Under the pieces are notes generated by a model. It made no database searches, was not told where the DNA came from, and saw only the letters and a program-made list of their open reading frames with translations. From CAZZGX01 sp964653715 (lineage in GTDB: Bacteria; Patescibacteriota; Minisyncoccia; Ryanbacterales; GWA2-47-10b): a stretch of 32,235 nt of DNA. The DNA lies in the NCBI GenBank assembly GCA_964653715.1, contig CAZZGX010000026.1, forward strand, positions 1 to 32,235, read 5' to 3'. Below are positions 21,919-30,081 of the stretch, piece after piece. The position numbers and the translations under genes were made by a program. Each line of letters starts with the position of its first letter. Positions within the stretch are counted from its first letter, which is position 1.

Positions 21919-22552
21919 AATTGTTCCCGCGATCAATGTCGAAACGTTTTCCGAGGTCTCGCGGCGCATACAAATGGCCGAGAAACACGTTCGCTGGATT
22001 CACATTGATGTAGCCGATGGCACGTTCACGCCTCGAGCGGCGTGGCATACGGCCTCGGATCTCGACAATTTTAAAACACCGGCATCGATCGAAATTCATT
22101 TTATGGTCGAGCGCCCAGAGGAAAAAATCGCGCCGTGGCTCGCGACATTGGCAAAGCGAATAATTTTTCATATTGAATCAACTGAAGTTGCCGACGATCT
22201 CATCACTCTGTGCCACAATGCTGGGAAAGAAGCTGGAGTCGCCGTTCGTCCCGATTCGTCATGGGAAGGGCTTTTGCCATTTATCGGAAAGGCAGATCTT
22301 TTGCAGACGCTCGCGGTCAATCCCGGGCCTTCCGCGCAAGCATTTGACCGGCTAACGCTTGAGAAGCTCAAAAATCTTCGCGCCAGAGATCCTCGGATCA
22401 TGCTCGAAGTGGATGGGGGAGTGCGCGTGGGAGTAGCGCGCGAATGCCGAGAGGCGGGAGCAAATTTTATCGTCGTGGGGTCGAGTCTCTTTACCGGTGA
22501 ACATTCCTTTGAGCAAATGCTCGCGAATCTCGAGCATGATATCGCCACGTAA
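21911..22552 (+). CDS. rpe: Ribulose-phosphate 3-epimerase
   Basis: 213 residues with a TIM-barrel epimerase pattern: IVPAIN at the first strand, WIHIDVADGTFTP (metal ligand His and Asp), IEIHFMVERPEE, LAVNPG, MLEVDGGV (second catalytic Asp) and ANFIVVGSSLF for phosphate binding. It converts ribulose-5-phosphate to xylulose-5-phosphate. The usual HLMV is HFMV and DGHFVPN-type loop is DGTFTP, within family variation. ATG 21911 overlaps the rpiB stop by 8 nt; the in-frame start at 21857 is deeper inside rpiB and adds non-conserved residues. An 87 nt gap with a promoter follows. Confidence 0.92.
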   Translation: MAEIVPAINVETFSEVSRRIQMAEKHVRWIHIDVADGTFTPRAAWHTASDLDNFKTPASIEIHFMVERPEEKIAPWLATLAKRIIFHIESTEVADDLITLCHNAGKEAGVAVRPDSSWEGLLPFIGKADLLQTLAVNPGPSAQAFDRLTLEKLKNLRARDPRIMLEVDGGVRVGVARECREAGANFIVVGSSLFTGEHSFEQMLANLEHDIAT

Positions 22553-22597
22553 AATATTTTATGCGCTTTTCATTAAGGATTTACTCACCGACGCGAT

Positions 22598-22633
22598 TCG
22601 ACAGGCACGTGCACTCGTTGATATACTGAAGGA
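22598..22633 (+). promoter_or_regulatory. Promoter and Shine-Dalgarno for the transketolase block
   Basis: TCGACA (22598-22603), 18 nt spacer and TATACT (22622-22627) give a good promoter. AAGGA (22629-22633) lies 6 nt before the ATG at 22640. This is one of the few clear Shine-Dalgarno sites in the window. Confidence 0.6.
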
Positions 22634-22639
22634 ATAAAA

Positions 22640-23497
22640 ATGTCTTTAGACGACAAGAAAGTAAAATTTTTGGAAGAGAAAGCAAATGACATCCGGATGT
22701 CAATTATAGATATGCTCTTGGCTGCCGGCTCCGGGCATTCCGCAGGCCCCTTGGGCATGGCGGATATTTTTACGGCCATGTATTTTCATATCTTAAAACA
22801 CGATCCAAAAAATCCCGCGCTTGAAGATCGGGATCGCTTGGTTTTGTCCAATGGGCATATATGTCCGGTGCTCTATGCCGCTATGGCGCATTCGGGCTAT
22901 TTTCCAGTCGAAGAATTAAAAACGCTTCGCAAATTTGGCACGCGTCTCCAAGGCCATCCCCATCGCGGCGCGCTCCCGGGGATTGAAACCACGTCGGGTC
23001 CGCTTGGGTCGGGGCTTTCACAGACGGTTGGGATGGCGCTTGCCGCGCGGATTGATAAAAAAACAATGTTTTTTTATTGTTTGATGTCTGACGGTGAGCA
23101 TGATGCGGGGAATATTTGTGAGGCGGCCATGCTTGCGGGCAAGGAAAAGTTGTGGAACGTGATCGCTATTATGGATCGCAACAATATCCAGATTGATGGC
23201 TTTACTGAAGATATTATGCCGCTTGAGCCATTGCGAGCAAAATACGAAGCGTTCGGCTGGCATGTGCTCGAAATTGATGGGCACAACTTTGAAGAAATAG
23301 TGAGAGCGGTTGAAGAAGCGAAGGCGATTTACGAAAAACCAAAAATGATTATCGCGCACACTATTCCCGGCAAGGGAGTTGATTTCATGGAACGGAAGTT
23401 TGAGTGGCATGGCAAGCCCCCAAAGAAAGAAGAGGCGGAAATTGCGTTAAGAGAACTCCGCACGCTCGCGGGTAAAATCAAAAGCGAACATGAATAG
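22640..23497 (+). CDS. Transketolase, N-terminal (thiamine diphosphate-binding) subunit
   Basis: 285 residues equal to the N-terminal third of transketolase. GSGHSAGPLGMADIFTAMY, SNGHICPVLYA, QGHPHRG and GPLGSGLSQTVGMALA are followed by the thiamine diphosphate motif SDGEHDAGNICEA...DRNN (family GDGE...N) and HTIPGKGVDFM. Together with the next gene it forms a split transketolase that moves two-carbon units between sugar phosphates. The stop overlaps the C-terminal subunit gene by 8 nt, supporting stoichiometric expression. Split enzymes are common in archaea and Patescibacteria. Confidence 0.93.
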   Translation: MSLDDKKVKFLEEKANDIRMSIIDMLLAAGSGHSAGPLGMADIFTAMYFHILKHDPKNPALEDRDRLVLSNGHICPVLYAAMAHSGYFPVEELKTLRKFGTRLQGHPHRGALPGIETTSGPLGSGLSQTVGMALAARIDKKTMFFYCLMSDGEHDAGNICEAAMLAGKEKLWNVIAIMDRNNIQIDGFTEDIMPLEPLRAKYEAFGWHVLEIDGHNFEEIVRAVEEAKAIYEKPKMIIAHTIPGKGVDFMERKFEWHGKPPKKEEAEIALRELRTLAGKIKSEHE

Positions 23498-24488
23498 TTT
23501 TCTTGTTGAAAATGTTCTCGACCTTGCAAAAATCGAACAAAAACCTACGCGCGCGGGGTTTGGCGAGGGGCTGGTAGCGGCAGGGGAAGAAAATGCGAAT
23601 GTTGTGGGTTTGTGTGCCGATCTTACCGAGTCCACAATGATGCTCGCGTTTAAGAAAAAATATCCAGAGCGATTTGTGGAAATGGGAGTTGCCGAGCAGA
23701 ATTTGGCTACAGTTGCCTCGGGTATGGCGGCGATGGGCAAAGTCCCATTCATATCTTCATACGCGATGTTTTCTCCTGGGCGCAACTGGGAGCAGATCCG
23801 GACAACCATTTGCTACAACGACCAAAATGTGAAAGTTGCCGGTTCTCACGCGGGTGTTTCTGTTGGACCAGATGGCGCCACGCATCAGGCGATCGAGGAT
23901 ATGGCCATTATGAGAGTCATCGCTAATATGACCGTGCTCTCACCGTGTGACATGATAGAAGCGCGAAAAGCAACGATTGCGGCCGCGCGATTTACGGGTC
24001 CAGTCTACATTCGCTTTCATCGAGAAAAAACTCCAATCTTTACCACGGACGCGACTCCATTTGAAATTGGCAAGGCGCAGGTTTTTTATGATCCGACAGT
24101 TGTCGGACAAGAAAAGCCAGTCGTTGCGATTATCGGCTGTGGGCCGCTCGTGCATAATGCTCTGCTTGCTGCCGAAGATTTGAAAAAAGAAGGGATATTT
24201 GTTCGCGTAATCAATTCGCCTTCCATAAAACCGCTCGATGCCGAAACGATTCTCGCAGCCGCGCGAGATGCAGGAGCAATTGTTAGCGTTGAGGAACATC
24301 AGATCACGGGCGGGCTTGGATCTGCGATCGCGGAATTGCTTGCAGCAAACTACTCGGTTCCGATGGAATTTGTCGGTGTCAAAAATCGTTTTGGCGAGTC
24401 GGGCGAGCCAAATGAACTTGTAGAACACTTTGGTATGGGCGTTTCTCATATCAAGGAGGCCGTTAAAAATGTTTTAAAACGAAAATAA
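23490..24488 (+). CDS. Transketolase, C-terminal (pyrimidine-binding) subunit
   Basis: 332 residues covering the PYR and C-terminal domains of transketolase. RAGFGEGLVAAGEENANVVGLCADLTEST, the catalytic Glu segment ERFVEMGVAEQNLATVASGMA, FSPGRNWEQIRTT, GSHAGVSVGPDGATHQAIED, YIRFHRE and, in the last domain, SVEEHQITGGLGSAIAELL are visible. The Glu in VAEQNL activates thiamine diphosphate bound by the partner subunit. The ATG lies 8 nt inside the end of the N-subunit gene, and the gene shares one base with the PfkB kinase start. 1-deoxyxylulose synthase is excluded by the split layout and the adjacent pentose phosphate genes. Confidence 0.93.
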   Translation: MNSFLVENVLDLAKIEQKPTRAGFGEGLVAAGEENANVVGLCADLTESTMMLAFKKKYPERFVEMGVAEQNLATVASGMAAMGKVPFISSYAMFSPGRNWEQIRTTICYNDQNVKVAGSHAGVSVGPDGATHQAIEDMAIMRVIANMTVLSPCDMIEARKATIAAARFTGPVYIRFHREKTPIFTTDATPFEIGKAQVFYDPTVVGQEKPVVAIIGCGPLVHNALLAAEDLKKEGIFVRVINSPSIKPLDAETILAAARDAGAIVSVEEHQITGGLGSAIAELLAANYSVPMEFVGVKNRFGESGEPNELVEHFGMGVSHIKEAVKNVLKRK

Positions 24489-25480
24489 TGAAATACGATT
24501 TTATTGCGATTGGAGATGTTGTCACAGACGCTTTTGTGCGGCTTTTCGATGAATCGGCAAAGATAGTTGATAGCGAAAACCCACAGCTTTGTTTGGGGTA
24601 CGGCGCTAAAATCCCATTTGAGCGGTCCTATGTTATTCCCGGAGTTGGCAACAGCGCCAATGCGGTGGTGGCGGCAAGCCGCCTTGGACTTTCATCTTCG
24701 CTCATCTCAAATATCGGTAATGATTACCACGGCACTGAAATTTTAAAAACATTAAAAAAAGAAAACGTTGATACCAGTTTTGTTACCGTCAATGAGGGCA
24801 AAATTTCAAACTACCATTATGTACTCTGGTACAAAGATGATCGCACCATTCTCATCAGGCATGAGGCGTTTGAATATATCTTACCCGTGCTTGATGAGCC
24901 GCGCTGGATATACTTTAGTTCGGTGGGGGAGGGGCATGTCGAATTTCACAATGAACTCGCGGACTACGTGCGTAAAAATAAAAATACAAAGCTTGTGTTC
25001 CAGCCGGGTACGTTTCAAATTCAGCTCGGCACCCAAGCGCTGAAAAATCTTTATCGGGCGACGGAATTCTTTGTTTGCAATCGGGAAGAAGCCCAGCTGA
25101 TTTTAAAAAGCGCCAACAAAGAAATTTTGCCGCTTATGAAGGGTATTCACGATCTTGGGCCGCGTATTATTGCTATTACCGACGGAAAAAAGGGGGCGTA
25201 CGCCTCTGATGGCTCGAGTGTTTGGTTTCTCGACAATTACCCCGATCCAAAGCCGCCCTATGAACGAACGGGCGCGGGCGATGCATTTTCCTCTACTTTT
25301 GCGGCAGCTTTGGCGCTTGGTCTTTCGGTTCCCGAGGCGCTTCGATGGGGACCCATCAATTCAATGTCCGTCGTACAGTATGTCGGTGCGCAGGAAGGGT
25401 TGTTACGGCGCGATCAGCTTGAAAAATACTTGGCCGAGGCTCCAGCTGATTACAAGCCAAAAGTTTTTGCTACACTATAA
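24488..25480 (+). CDS. PfkB-family carbohydrate/nucleoside kinase
   Basis: 330 residues of the ribokinase-like fold. YDFIAIGDVVTDAFV at the start, PGVGNSANAVVAASRLGLSS and IGNDYHGTEI for substrate binding, CNREEAQLIL, IAITDGKKGAY, and the catalytic ERTGAGDAFSS (D265). It transfers phosphate from ATP to a sugar or nucleoside hydroxyl. The family covers ribokinase, adenosine kinase, fructokinase and 6-phosphofructokinase, which cannot be separated by eye; its place between transketolase and aldolase genes makes a sugar or sugar phosphate plausible. It overlaps the previous stop by 1 nt. Confidence 0.85.
   Translation: MKYDFIAIGDVVTDAFVRLFDESAKIVDSENPQLCLGYGAKIPFERSYVIPGVGNSANAVVAASRLGLSSSLISNIGNDYHGTEILKTLKKENVDTSFVTVNEGKISNYHYVLWYKDDRTILIRHEAFEYILPVLDEPRWIYFSSVGEGHVEFHNELADYVRKNKNTKLVFQPGTFQIQLGTQALKNLYRATEFFVCNREEAQLILKSANKEILPLMKGIHDLGPRIIAITDGKKGAYASDGSSVWFLDNYPDPKPPYERTGAGDAFSSTFAAALALGLSVPEALRWGPINSMSVVQYVGAQEGLLRRDQLEKYLAEAPADYKPKVFATL
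25468..25476 (+). promoter_or_regulatory. Extended -10 promoter for the class II aldolase
   Basis: TGCTACACT: extended -10 with TACACT at 25471-25476, ending 8 nt before the ATG at 25485, inside the end of the PfkB gene. CTGATT (25446-25451) is a weak -35 with a 19 nt spacer. Confidence 0.5.
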
Positions 25481-25484
25481 CTTC

Positions 25485-26345
25485 ATGATGACTCTAAAAG
25501 ATGCTTTGAAAAAAGCCAATGACGAGCAATGGGCAGTGCCTCATTTTAATGTTTCTACGCTTGATATGATGCGAGCGATTTGCGAGGTGGCATGGTATAA
25601 AAAGTCTCCGGTTCTCATTGGAACTTCTGAGGGAGAACGGAGTTTTATTGGTGTCGGACAGGCGGTTGCCTTGATCAAAAGTTTTCGAGCACAATATCAG
25701 CTCCCCTTTTTTCTCAATGCCGACCACACCTATAGTGTTGAAGCCGCGAAACTAGCAATCGATGCTGGGTATGATTCGATACATATTGATTTGTCAAAAA
25801 AAACTCTCGCTGAAAATATCGCCGGAGTGAAAGAAGTAGCAGCCTATGCGCGGAGCAAAGACACTTCCATTTCCGTTGAAGGAGAAATCGGCTATCTTGT
25901 TACCGACTCTTCAAAAGTATATGCGACGGCGATCGAGGTGCCTCCTGAAAGTTTTGCGGATCCTGAAGAAGCCGAAAAGCTTGTAAAAGAAACGGGTATC
26001 GACAGGCTTGCGCCTGCGGTAGGTAGTATCCATGGAATTGCTGCAAATATACCCCATCTCGATTTTGCGCGCATTGAACGCATTCATAAGCTATTGCCGG
26101 GCATAGCGCTTGTGCTTCATGGAGGGTCGGGTGTGCCGGACGATCAGGTCAAAGAAGCAATTCGGCGGGGCATCGTCAACATTCATAAGAGCACAGAACT
26201 TCGTGTTGCGTACGCGGCTGCCGTGAAAAAAGCCTTGAATGGGGACGAAGTTGCTCCGTATAAATTCCTTGCTTCTGCGCTTGATGAAGTAAAAAAAATT
26301 GTCGCGCATTATATTGACCTTTTCGGGAGCGCGGGAAAAGTATAG
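25485..26345 (+). CDS. fba: Class II fructose-bisphosphate aldolase
   Basis: 286 residues, zinc-dependent TIM barrel. The start MTLKDALKKANDEQWAVPHFNVSTLD is typical. Metal and active-site residues: D80-H81 in NADHTYS, E132/E134 in SVEGEIGY, H183 in SIHGIAAN, H212 in LHGGSGVPDD, then the phosphate-binding stretch GIVNIHKSTELR. It cleaves fructose-1,6-bisphosphate to two triose phosphates, or runs in reverse. A related tagatose-bisphosphate aldolase role is possible but less likely. ATG 25485 or 25488 both fit; much longer in-frame extensions run through the PfkB gene and are rejected. Confidence 0.92.
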   Translation: MMTLKDALKKANDEQWAVPHFNVSTLDMMRAICEVAWYKKSPVLIGTSEGERSFIGVGQAVALIKSFRAQYQLPFFLNADHTYSVEAAKLAIDAGYDSIHIDLSKKTLAENIAGVKEVAAYARSKDTSISVEGEIGYLVTDSSKVYATAIEVPPESFADPEEAEKLVKETGIDRLAPAVGSIHGIAANIPHLDFARIERIHKLLPGIALVLHGGSGVPDDQVKEAIRRGIVNIHKSTELRVAYAAAVKKALNGDEVAPYKFLASALDEVKKIVAHYIDLFGSAGKV

Positions 26346-26348
26346 AAT
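26343..26348 (+). promoter_or_regulatory. -10 box for the 2-hydroxyacid dehydrogenase gene
   Basis: TAGAAT ends 6 nt before the ATG at 26355 and overlaps the fba stop. The best -35, TTGACC (26314-26319), is 23 nt away and too distant for a standard promoter, so support rests on the -10. Confidence 0.35.
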
Positions 26349-26354
26349 ATACCA

Positions 26355-27347
26355 ATGGCAGCAGAGAAAATTTTTGTAACGAGACTTATTCCCGACTCGG
26401 GACTCCAGCTTTTACGAGATAAGGGGTACGACGTTGTCGTGAGCCCAGAAGACCGTGTTCTTACAAAAGAAGAGCTCAAGGGAGCGCTCAAGAGCGGCAT
26501 GTATAGTGCGGTTTTATGCCTTCTTACCGATCATATTGATGGTGAGGTTTTTGACGCGGCAGGCCGCCAGTGCAAAATTTTTGCCAATTACGCCGTTGGT
26601 TTTGATAACATAGATTTGAAAGCCGCGCGTGAACGAAACATTTTGATTTCAAATACGCCAGGAGTCCTTTCAGAAACCGTGGCGGAGCACACGTTCGCGC
26701 TGATGCTTGCCGTCGCGCATAGAATTCCCGAAGCCGATCGCTTTGCGCGCGCCGGCAAATACACGGGGTGGGCGCCGCTTCTCTTTTTAGGGACAGATCT
26801 TTCCGGCAAAACCATCGGTATTGTGGGTCTTGGGCGGATTGGTTCGCTTGTAGCGCATCACGCGGTTCGCGGCTTTGGCGCGCGCGTTCTCTATTATGAC
26901 GTCAAACGCAATGAAGAATTTGAAAAAGAATACAACGCCGAGTTTCGCGAAACGGTTGAGAAGCTTTTGCCTGATGCTGATTTTGTGAGCATCCACGTGC
27001 CGCTCTTGCCATCCACGCATCATTTGATGAACAATGAGCGTTTTGCGCTTATGAAGAGCTCTGCGTATTTTATCAACACGTCTCGGGGTCCGGTAGTGGA
27101 CGAATTCGCGTTGGCGCATGCCCTCAAAACACAGGTTATTAGAGGTGCCGCCATTGATGTATTTGAGGAAGAACCGAAAATCGAAAAACAACTTTTTGAA
27201 ATTGAGAATGTTATTATAACGCCGCATATTGCTTCGGCTACCGATGAGACGCGTTCCAAAATGTCCCTGGTTGCCGCAAAAAACATCGTTGAGGCGCTTG
27301 AAGGGCGCATTCCTCCCAATATTGTTCAGACCTTGCCTAACGTTTGA
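26355..27347 (+). CDS. D-isomer-specific 2-hydroxyacid dehydrogenase (glyoxylate/hydroxypyruvate reductase-like)
   Basis: 330 residues. KIFVTRLIPDSGLQLL and ANYAVGFDNIDLKAARERNI in the catalytic domain, NTPGVLSETVAEHTFALML, NAD-binding IGIVGLGRIGSLVA, and catalytic Arg in INTSRGPVVDE, Glu in DVFEEEP and His in TPHIASAT. It reduces a 2-keto acid with NAD(P)H; the closest look is GyaR/glyoxylate or hydroxypyruvate reductase, which would link glycerate to the glycolytic neighbours. 3-phosphoglycerate dehydrogenase is an alternative, but the C-terminal ACT domain of long SerA forms is absent. It starts 9 nt after the aldolase stop. Confidence 0.88.
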   Translation: MAAEKIFVTRLIPDSGLQLLRDKGYDVVVSPEDRVLTKEELKGALKSGMYSAVLCLLTDHIDGEVFDAAGRQCKIFANYAVGFDNIDLKAARERNILISNTPGVLSETVAEHTFALMLAVAHRIPEADRFARAGKYTGWAPLLFLGTDLSGKTIGIVGLGRIGSLVAHHAVRGFGARVLYYDVKRNEEFEKEYNAEFRETVEKLLPDADFVSIHVPLLPSTHHLMNNERFALMKSSAYFINTSRGPVVDEFALAHALKTQVIRGAAIDVFEEEPKIEKQLFEIENVIITPHIASATDETRSKMSLVAAKNIVEALEGRIPPNIVQTLPNV

Positions 27348-27372
27348 TTCCAGAGGTCCTTTCGGGTATAAT
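27344..27372 (+). promoter_or_regulatory. Consensus promoter for rplY
   Basis: TTGATT (27344-27349), exactly 17 nt spacer, TATAAT (27367-27372). The predicted start site, 7-8 nt downstream, is the A of ATG 27380. The -35 overlaps the last codon of the upstream gene. The clearest leaderless promoter in the window. Confidence 0.75.
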
Positions 27373-27379
27373 AATTTTT

Positions 27380-28051
27380 ATGATAGAACTTCAAGCGCGA
27401 GAACGCGCTGTGCTCGGTAAAAAGGTTACTAATCTTCGAAAGGAAGGTATTCTTCCGGCCGTTGTGTATGGTGGAAAGTCTAGCGCACTACCGCTTTCAG
27501 TTTCCATGAAAGATTTTCTGAAAGTCTGGCGAAGCGCGGGGGAGTCGTCTCTCATAGGCCTTACTATAGAAGGTGATGGGACAAAAAGTGTTTTGATTCA
27601 TGATGTTGCCATGGATCCCATTAAAGACCTCCCGATGCACGTTGATTTTTACGAGGCGCGCGCCGATCATACCATCAAAATTCATATCCCGCTCACATTT
27701 ATTGGTGAATCGGATGCTGTCAAAACCTTGGGTGGAGTTCTTTTGAAAGTATTTCATGAGGTCGAGATTGAAGCGTTGCCGAAAGATCTCCCTCACGAAA
27801 TTTCTGTTGATATCTCAAAGCTGAAAACATTTGATGATTCAATAACTCTTGGCGATGTCGAGCTTCCGCCAGGCGTGAAGCTGATTGGTGAACAAGTGGC
27901 GCTTGTTGTTAAAGTCACTCCTCCGCGGAGCGATGAAGAGCTCGGCCAGCTTGAGCAAAAAGAAGAAGTAAGTCTGGACTCCATTGAAGTTCTTAAAAAA
28001 GGAAAGAAAGAGGAAGACGCTGAAGCTCCTGAGCCAGAAACGGCGGGATAG
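27380..28051 (+). CDS. rplY: 50S ribosomal protein L25, long (Ctc/TL5) form
   Basis: 223 residues. The 5S rRNA-binding L25 domain (ELQARERAVLGKKVTNLRKEGILPAVVYG..., about 1-90) is followed by the TL5 beta domain (HIPLTFIGESDAVKTLGGVL, LPKDLPHEISVDISKL, LPPGVKLIGEQVALVV). The C-terminus is an acidic/Lys tail. Start ATG 27380 is set by the consensus promoter just upstream and by the conserved N-terminus; an in-frame start at 27344 lies on the -35. Its last 68 nt overlap the frame of the following exported protein. Confidence 0.93.
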   Translation: MIELQARERAVLGKKVTNLRKEGILPAVVYGGKSSALPLSVSMKDFLKVWRSAGESSLIGLTIEGDGTKSVLIHDVAMDPIKDLPMHVDFYEARADHTIKIHIPLTFIGESDAVKTLGGVLLKVFHEVEIEALPKDLPHEISVDISKLKTFDDSITLGDVELPPGVKLIGEQVALVVKVTPPRSDEELGQLEQKEEVSLDSIEVLKKGKKEEDAEAPEPETAG

Positions 28052-29366
28052 CTCCAGTGTCCGTTTTGTTTTTCTGCTCGCTATCTTTGGGTTTGCGTAT
28101 TTGGCGCACGGCCAGTCACTCTCCGATGCCGTTTCCGACCATAAGGCGAAATTGCAGCAGCAACTCAATCAGTTAGAGACCGAGATAAATAATTTTCAGA
28201 CTTTAATTGACGGTAAGCGCGCGGAGTCCGCTTCGCTCGAGCGCGATATCGCTATTCTTGACGCAAAAATCAAAAAAGCGCAACTGGAAATCCGAGCAAT
28301 TGATCTTACGATTAGTACGCTTTCGGATAAAATTGTCGGTAAGGAAATCTCAATTGACCAGATTATAGTAAAGGTCAACCGCCAAAAGCGTTCGCTTTCA
28401 GAACTCATGCGAACGCTCAATGAGCATGATAGCGTTTCAATGATTGAGTTGATGCTTTCGTACGCGAGCGTATCGGATTTTTTGGGAGATTCCGATTCCA
28501 TCGACACGATCCAGAAATCGCTTGAGGATTCTTTTCAAGAACTTCGCTCGACGAAAAAATCCGAAGAAACCCAGCGAGATGATCTTGTTAGCCAAAAAGA
28601 CGAAAAAAGACAACTTCGCGCGCTTCAAGAACTACAGAAAAAGCAAATTGAGAAAGATGAACTCAATCGAAAAAATCTCCTCAAAGTGACTCGCGGTACG
28701 GAGTCTCAATATCGCGTGATCTTGGCCGTTCGTCAGAAAAGCGCGGCTTCCATCCGGAGTCAACTCTTTGTTTTACAGGGCTCACCAGCGATTCCATTTG
28801 AAAAAGCGGTCGCGTATGCCGAGAGTGCTTCTAAAAAAACGGGCGTACGGCCAGCATTCTTGTTGGGAGTAATCGCCCAGGAATCTGATCTCGGTAAAAA
28901 TATCGGGCAATGTAATCTTCCCAGCGATCCGCCCGAGCAGAAATGGCAAAAAATTATGAAGCCGACCAGAGATCAAGCTCCATATCTTTCAATTACTTCG
29001 CGCCTTGGGCTCGATCCAAATCAGATGCCACTTTCATGCCCTCTTTCAGTTGGCTGGGGAGGTGCCATGGGTCCCGCGCAATTTATTCCCTCAACATGGG
29101 TACTCTATGAAACAAAAATTGCTCAAGCGACAGGACACAACCCGCCAAATCCTTGGAATCCGGAAGACGCGTTTATGGCCTCATCCATTTATTTAGGGGA
29201 GCTCGGCGCAAACACTGTGAGTGGGGAGCGCACTGCCGCTGCGAAATATTTTGCCGGTAGCGGCTGGAAAAGTTCGCTGGGGCGCACATACGCGAATCAG
29301 GTTCTCGAAAAGGTTGCTACGTATCAAGACCAGCTCAATCTCATCGAGGGGGTTGCTATTCGGTAG
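27984..29366 (+). CDS. Exported coiled-coil lytic transglycosylase (MltB-like SLT domain)
   Basis: Up to 460 residues. Signal peptide VRFVFLLAIFGFAYLAHGQS (about 26-45), then a long coiled coil (about 50-260) like EnvC/PcsB-type peptidoglycan regulators, then a transglycosylase domain (about 270-450) with catalytic Glu in LLGVIAQESDLG and the motif GWGGAMGPAQFIPSTW, AFMASSIYLGELG, AAKYFAGSGW. It should cleave peptidoglycan glycan strands outside the membrane. The start is uncertain: the only standard in-frame start before the signal peptide is TTG 27984, 68 nt inside rplY; no ATG or GTG exists nearby. Ends 11 nt into the convergent prfA. Confidence 0.85.
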   Translation: MKFLKKERKRKTLKLLSQKRRDSSSVRFVFLLAIFGFAYLAHGQSLSDAVSDHKAKLQQQLNQLETEINNFQTLIDGKRAESASLERDIAILDAKIKKAQLEIRAIDLTISTLSDKIVGKEISIDQIIVKVNRQKRSLSELMRTLNEHDSVSMIELMLSYASVSDFLGDSDSIDTIQKSLEDSFQELRSTKKSEETQRDDLVSQKDEKRQLRALQELQKKQIEKDELNRKNLLKVTRGTESQYRVILAVRQKSAASIRSQLFVLQGSPAIPFEKAVAYAESASKKTGVRPAFLLGVIAQESDLGKNIGQCNLPSDPPEQKWQKIMKPTRDQAPYLSITSRLGLDPNQMPLSCPLSVGWGGAMGPAQFIPSTWVLYETKIAQATGHNPPNPWNPEDAFMASSIYLGELGANTVSGERTAAAKYFAGSGWKSSLGRTYANQVLEKVATYQDQLNLIEGVAIR

Positions 29367-30081
29367 CCTTTAAAAATGTTTTCAGAATTGGCTCGAGATT
29401 GCCATCAAGAATACGCTCAATATTGTGCCATGATTTTTTAATGCGATGATCGGTAATCCGATCCTGCATAAAATTGTACGTTCGGATTTTTTCCGATCGG
29501 TCTTGAGTGCCAATTTGTTCTTTTCGCTCTTCTGAGATTGATCCTTGGGCTCCACTTGTTTGCATTTCATACAGTTTTGCTCGGAGGATTTCCATTGCTT
29601 TTTCTCGGTTGGCAAGCTGTGATCGCTCGGCACGTGATGAGATGACGATGCCTGTTGGTTTATGAAGCACGCGGACCGCCGTTTCAACTTTGTTGACATT
29701 TTGTCCTCCCGGCCCGCCTGCGCGCGAAAAAGAAACGTCGATATCCTGAGGGCGAATTTCAATTTCTTTGGTTTGGACGATTTTTAAAACAGCAACTGAC
29801 GCGGTTGAAGTATGGATACGGCCGGATTTTTCCGTTTTCGGGACGCGCTGTACCCGATGAACGCCGCTTTCATATTTCAGCGCATGATGCGCTCCTTTAC
29901 CTTCAAACTCAATGATAATTTCTTTGAGCCCGCCAAGGTCATTACGCGATTCATCAAGCACTTTTACTTTCCAGCCGATGCGGCCCGCGTATTTGGCGTA
30001 CATATTCGCGAGCTCCCGCGCAAAAAGCGCGGCTTCATCTCCGCCCGCGCCCGCGCGAATTTCGACAATAACACCGTCCAT
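29356..30081 (-). CDS. prfA: Peptide chain release factor 1, lacking N-terminal domain 1
   Basis: 241 residues against about 360 for E. coli RF1. It starts at VIVEIRAGAGGDEAALFARELANMY, the beginning of domain 2, so roughly 110 residues forming helical domain 1 are absent. The stop-codon reading tripeptide is PKT (81-83) in RVQRVPKTE, the RF1-type PxT that recognises UAA/UAG, and the peptidyl-tRNA hydrolysis motif is GGQ (125-127) in AGGPGGQNVN. Truncation by frameshift is unlikely: ATG 30081 directly follows the rpmE stop (TAGATG), leaving no room for the missing domain. Ends convergently with the transglycosylase gene (11 nt overlap). Confidence 0.9.
   Translation of the reverse strand: MDGVIVEIRAGAGGDEAALFARELANMYAKYAGRIGWKVKVLDESRNDLGGLKEIIIEFEGKGAHHALKYESGVHRVQRVPKTEKSGRIHTSTASVAVLKIVQTKEIEIRPQDIDVSFSRAGGPGGQNVNKVETAVRVLHKPTGIVISSRAERSQLANREKAMEILRAKLYEMQTSGAQGSISEERKEQIGTQDRSEKIRTYNFMQDRITDHRIKKSWHNIERILDGNLEPILKTFLKATE

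Noticed and set aside
25155..25484. Upstream in-frame extension of the class II aldolase
   Set aside because: It runs through the PfkB kinase gene in another frame, is not aldolase-like, and a promoter with an ATG at 25485 explains the start.
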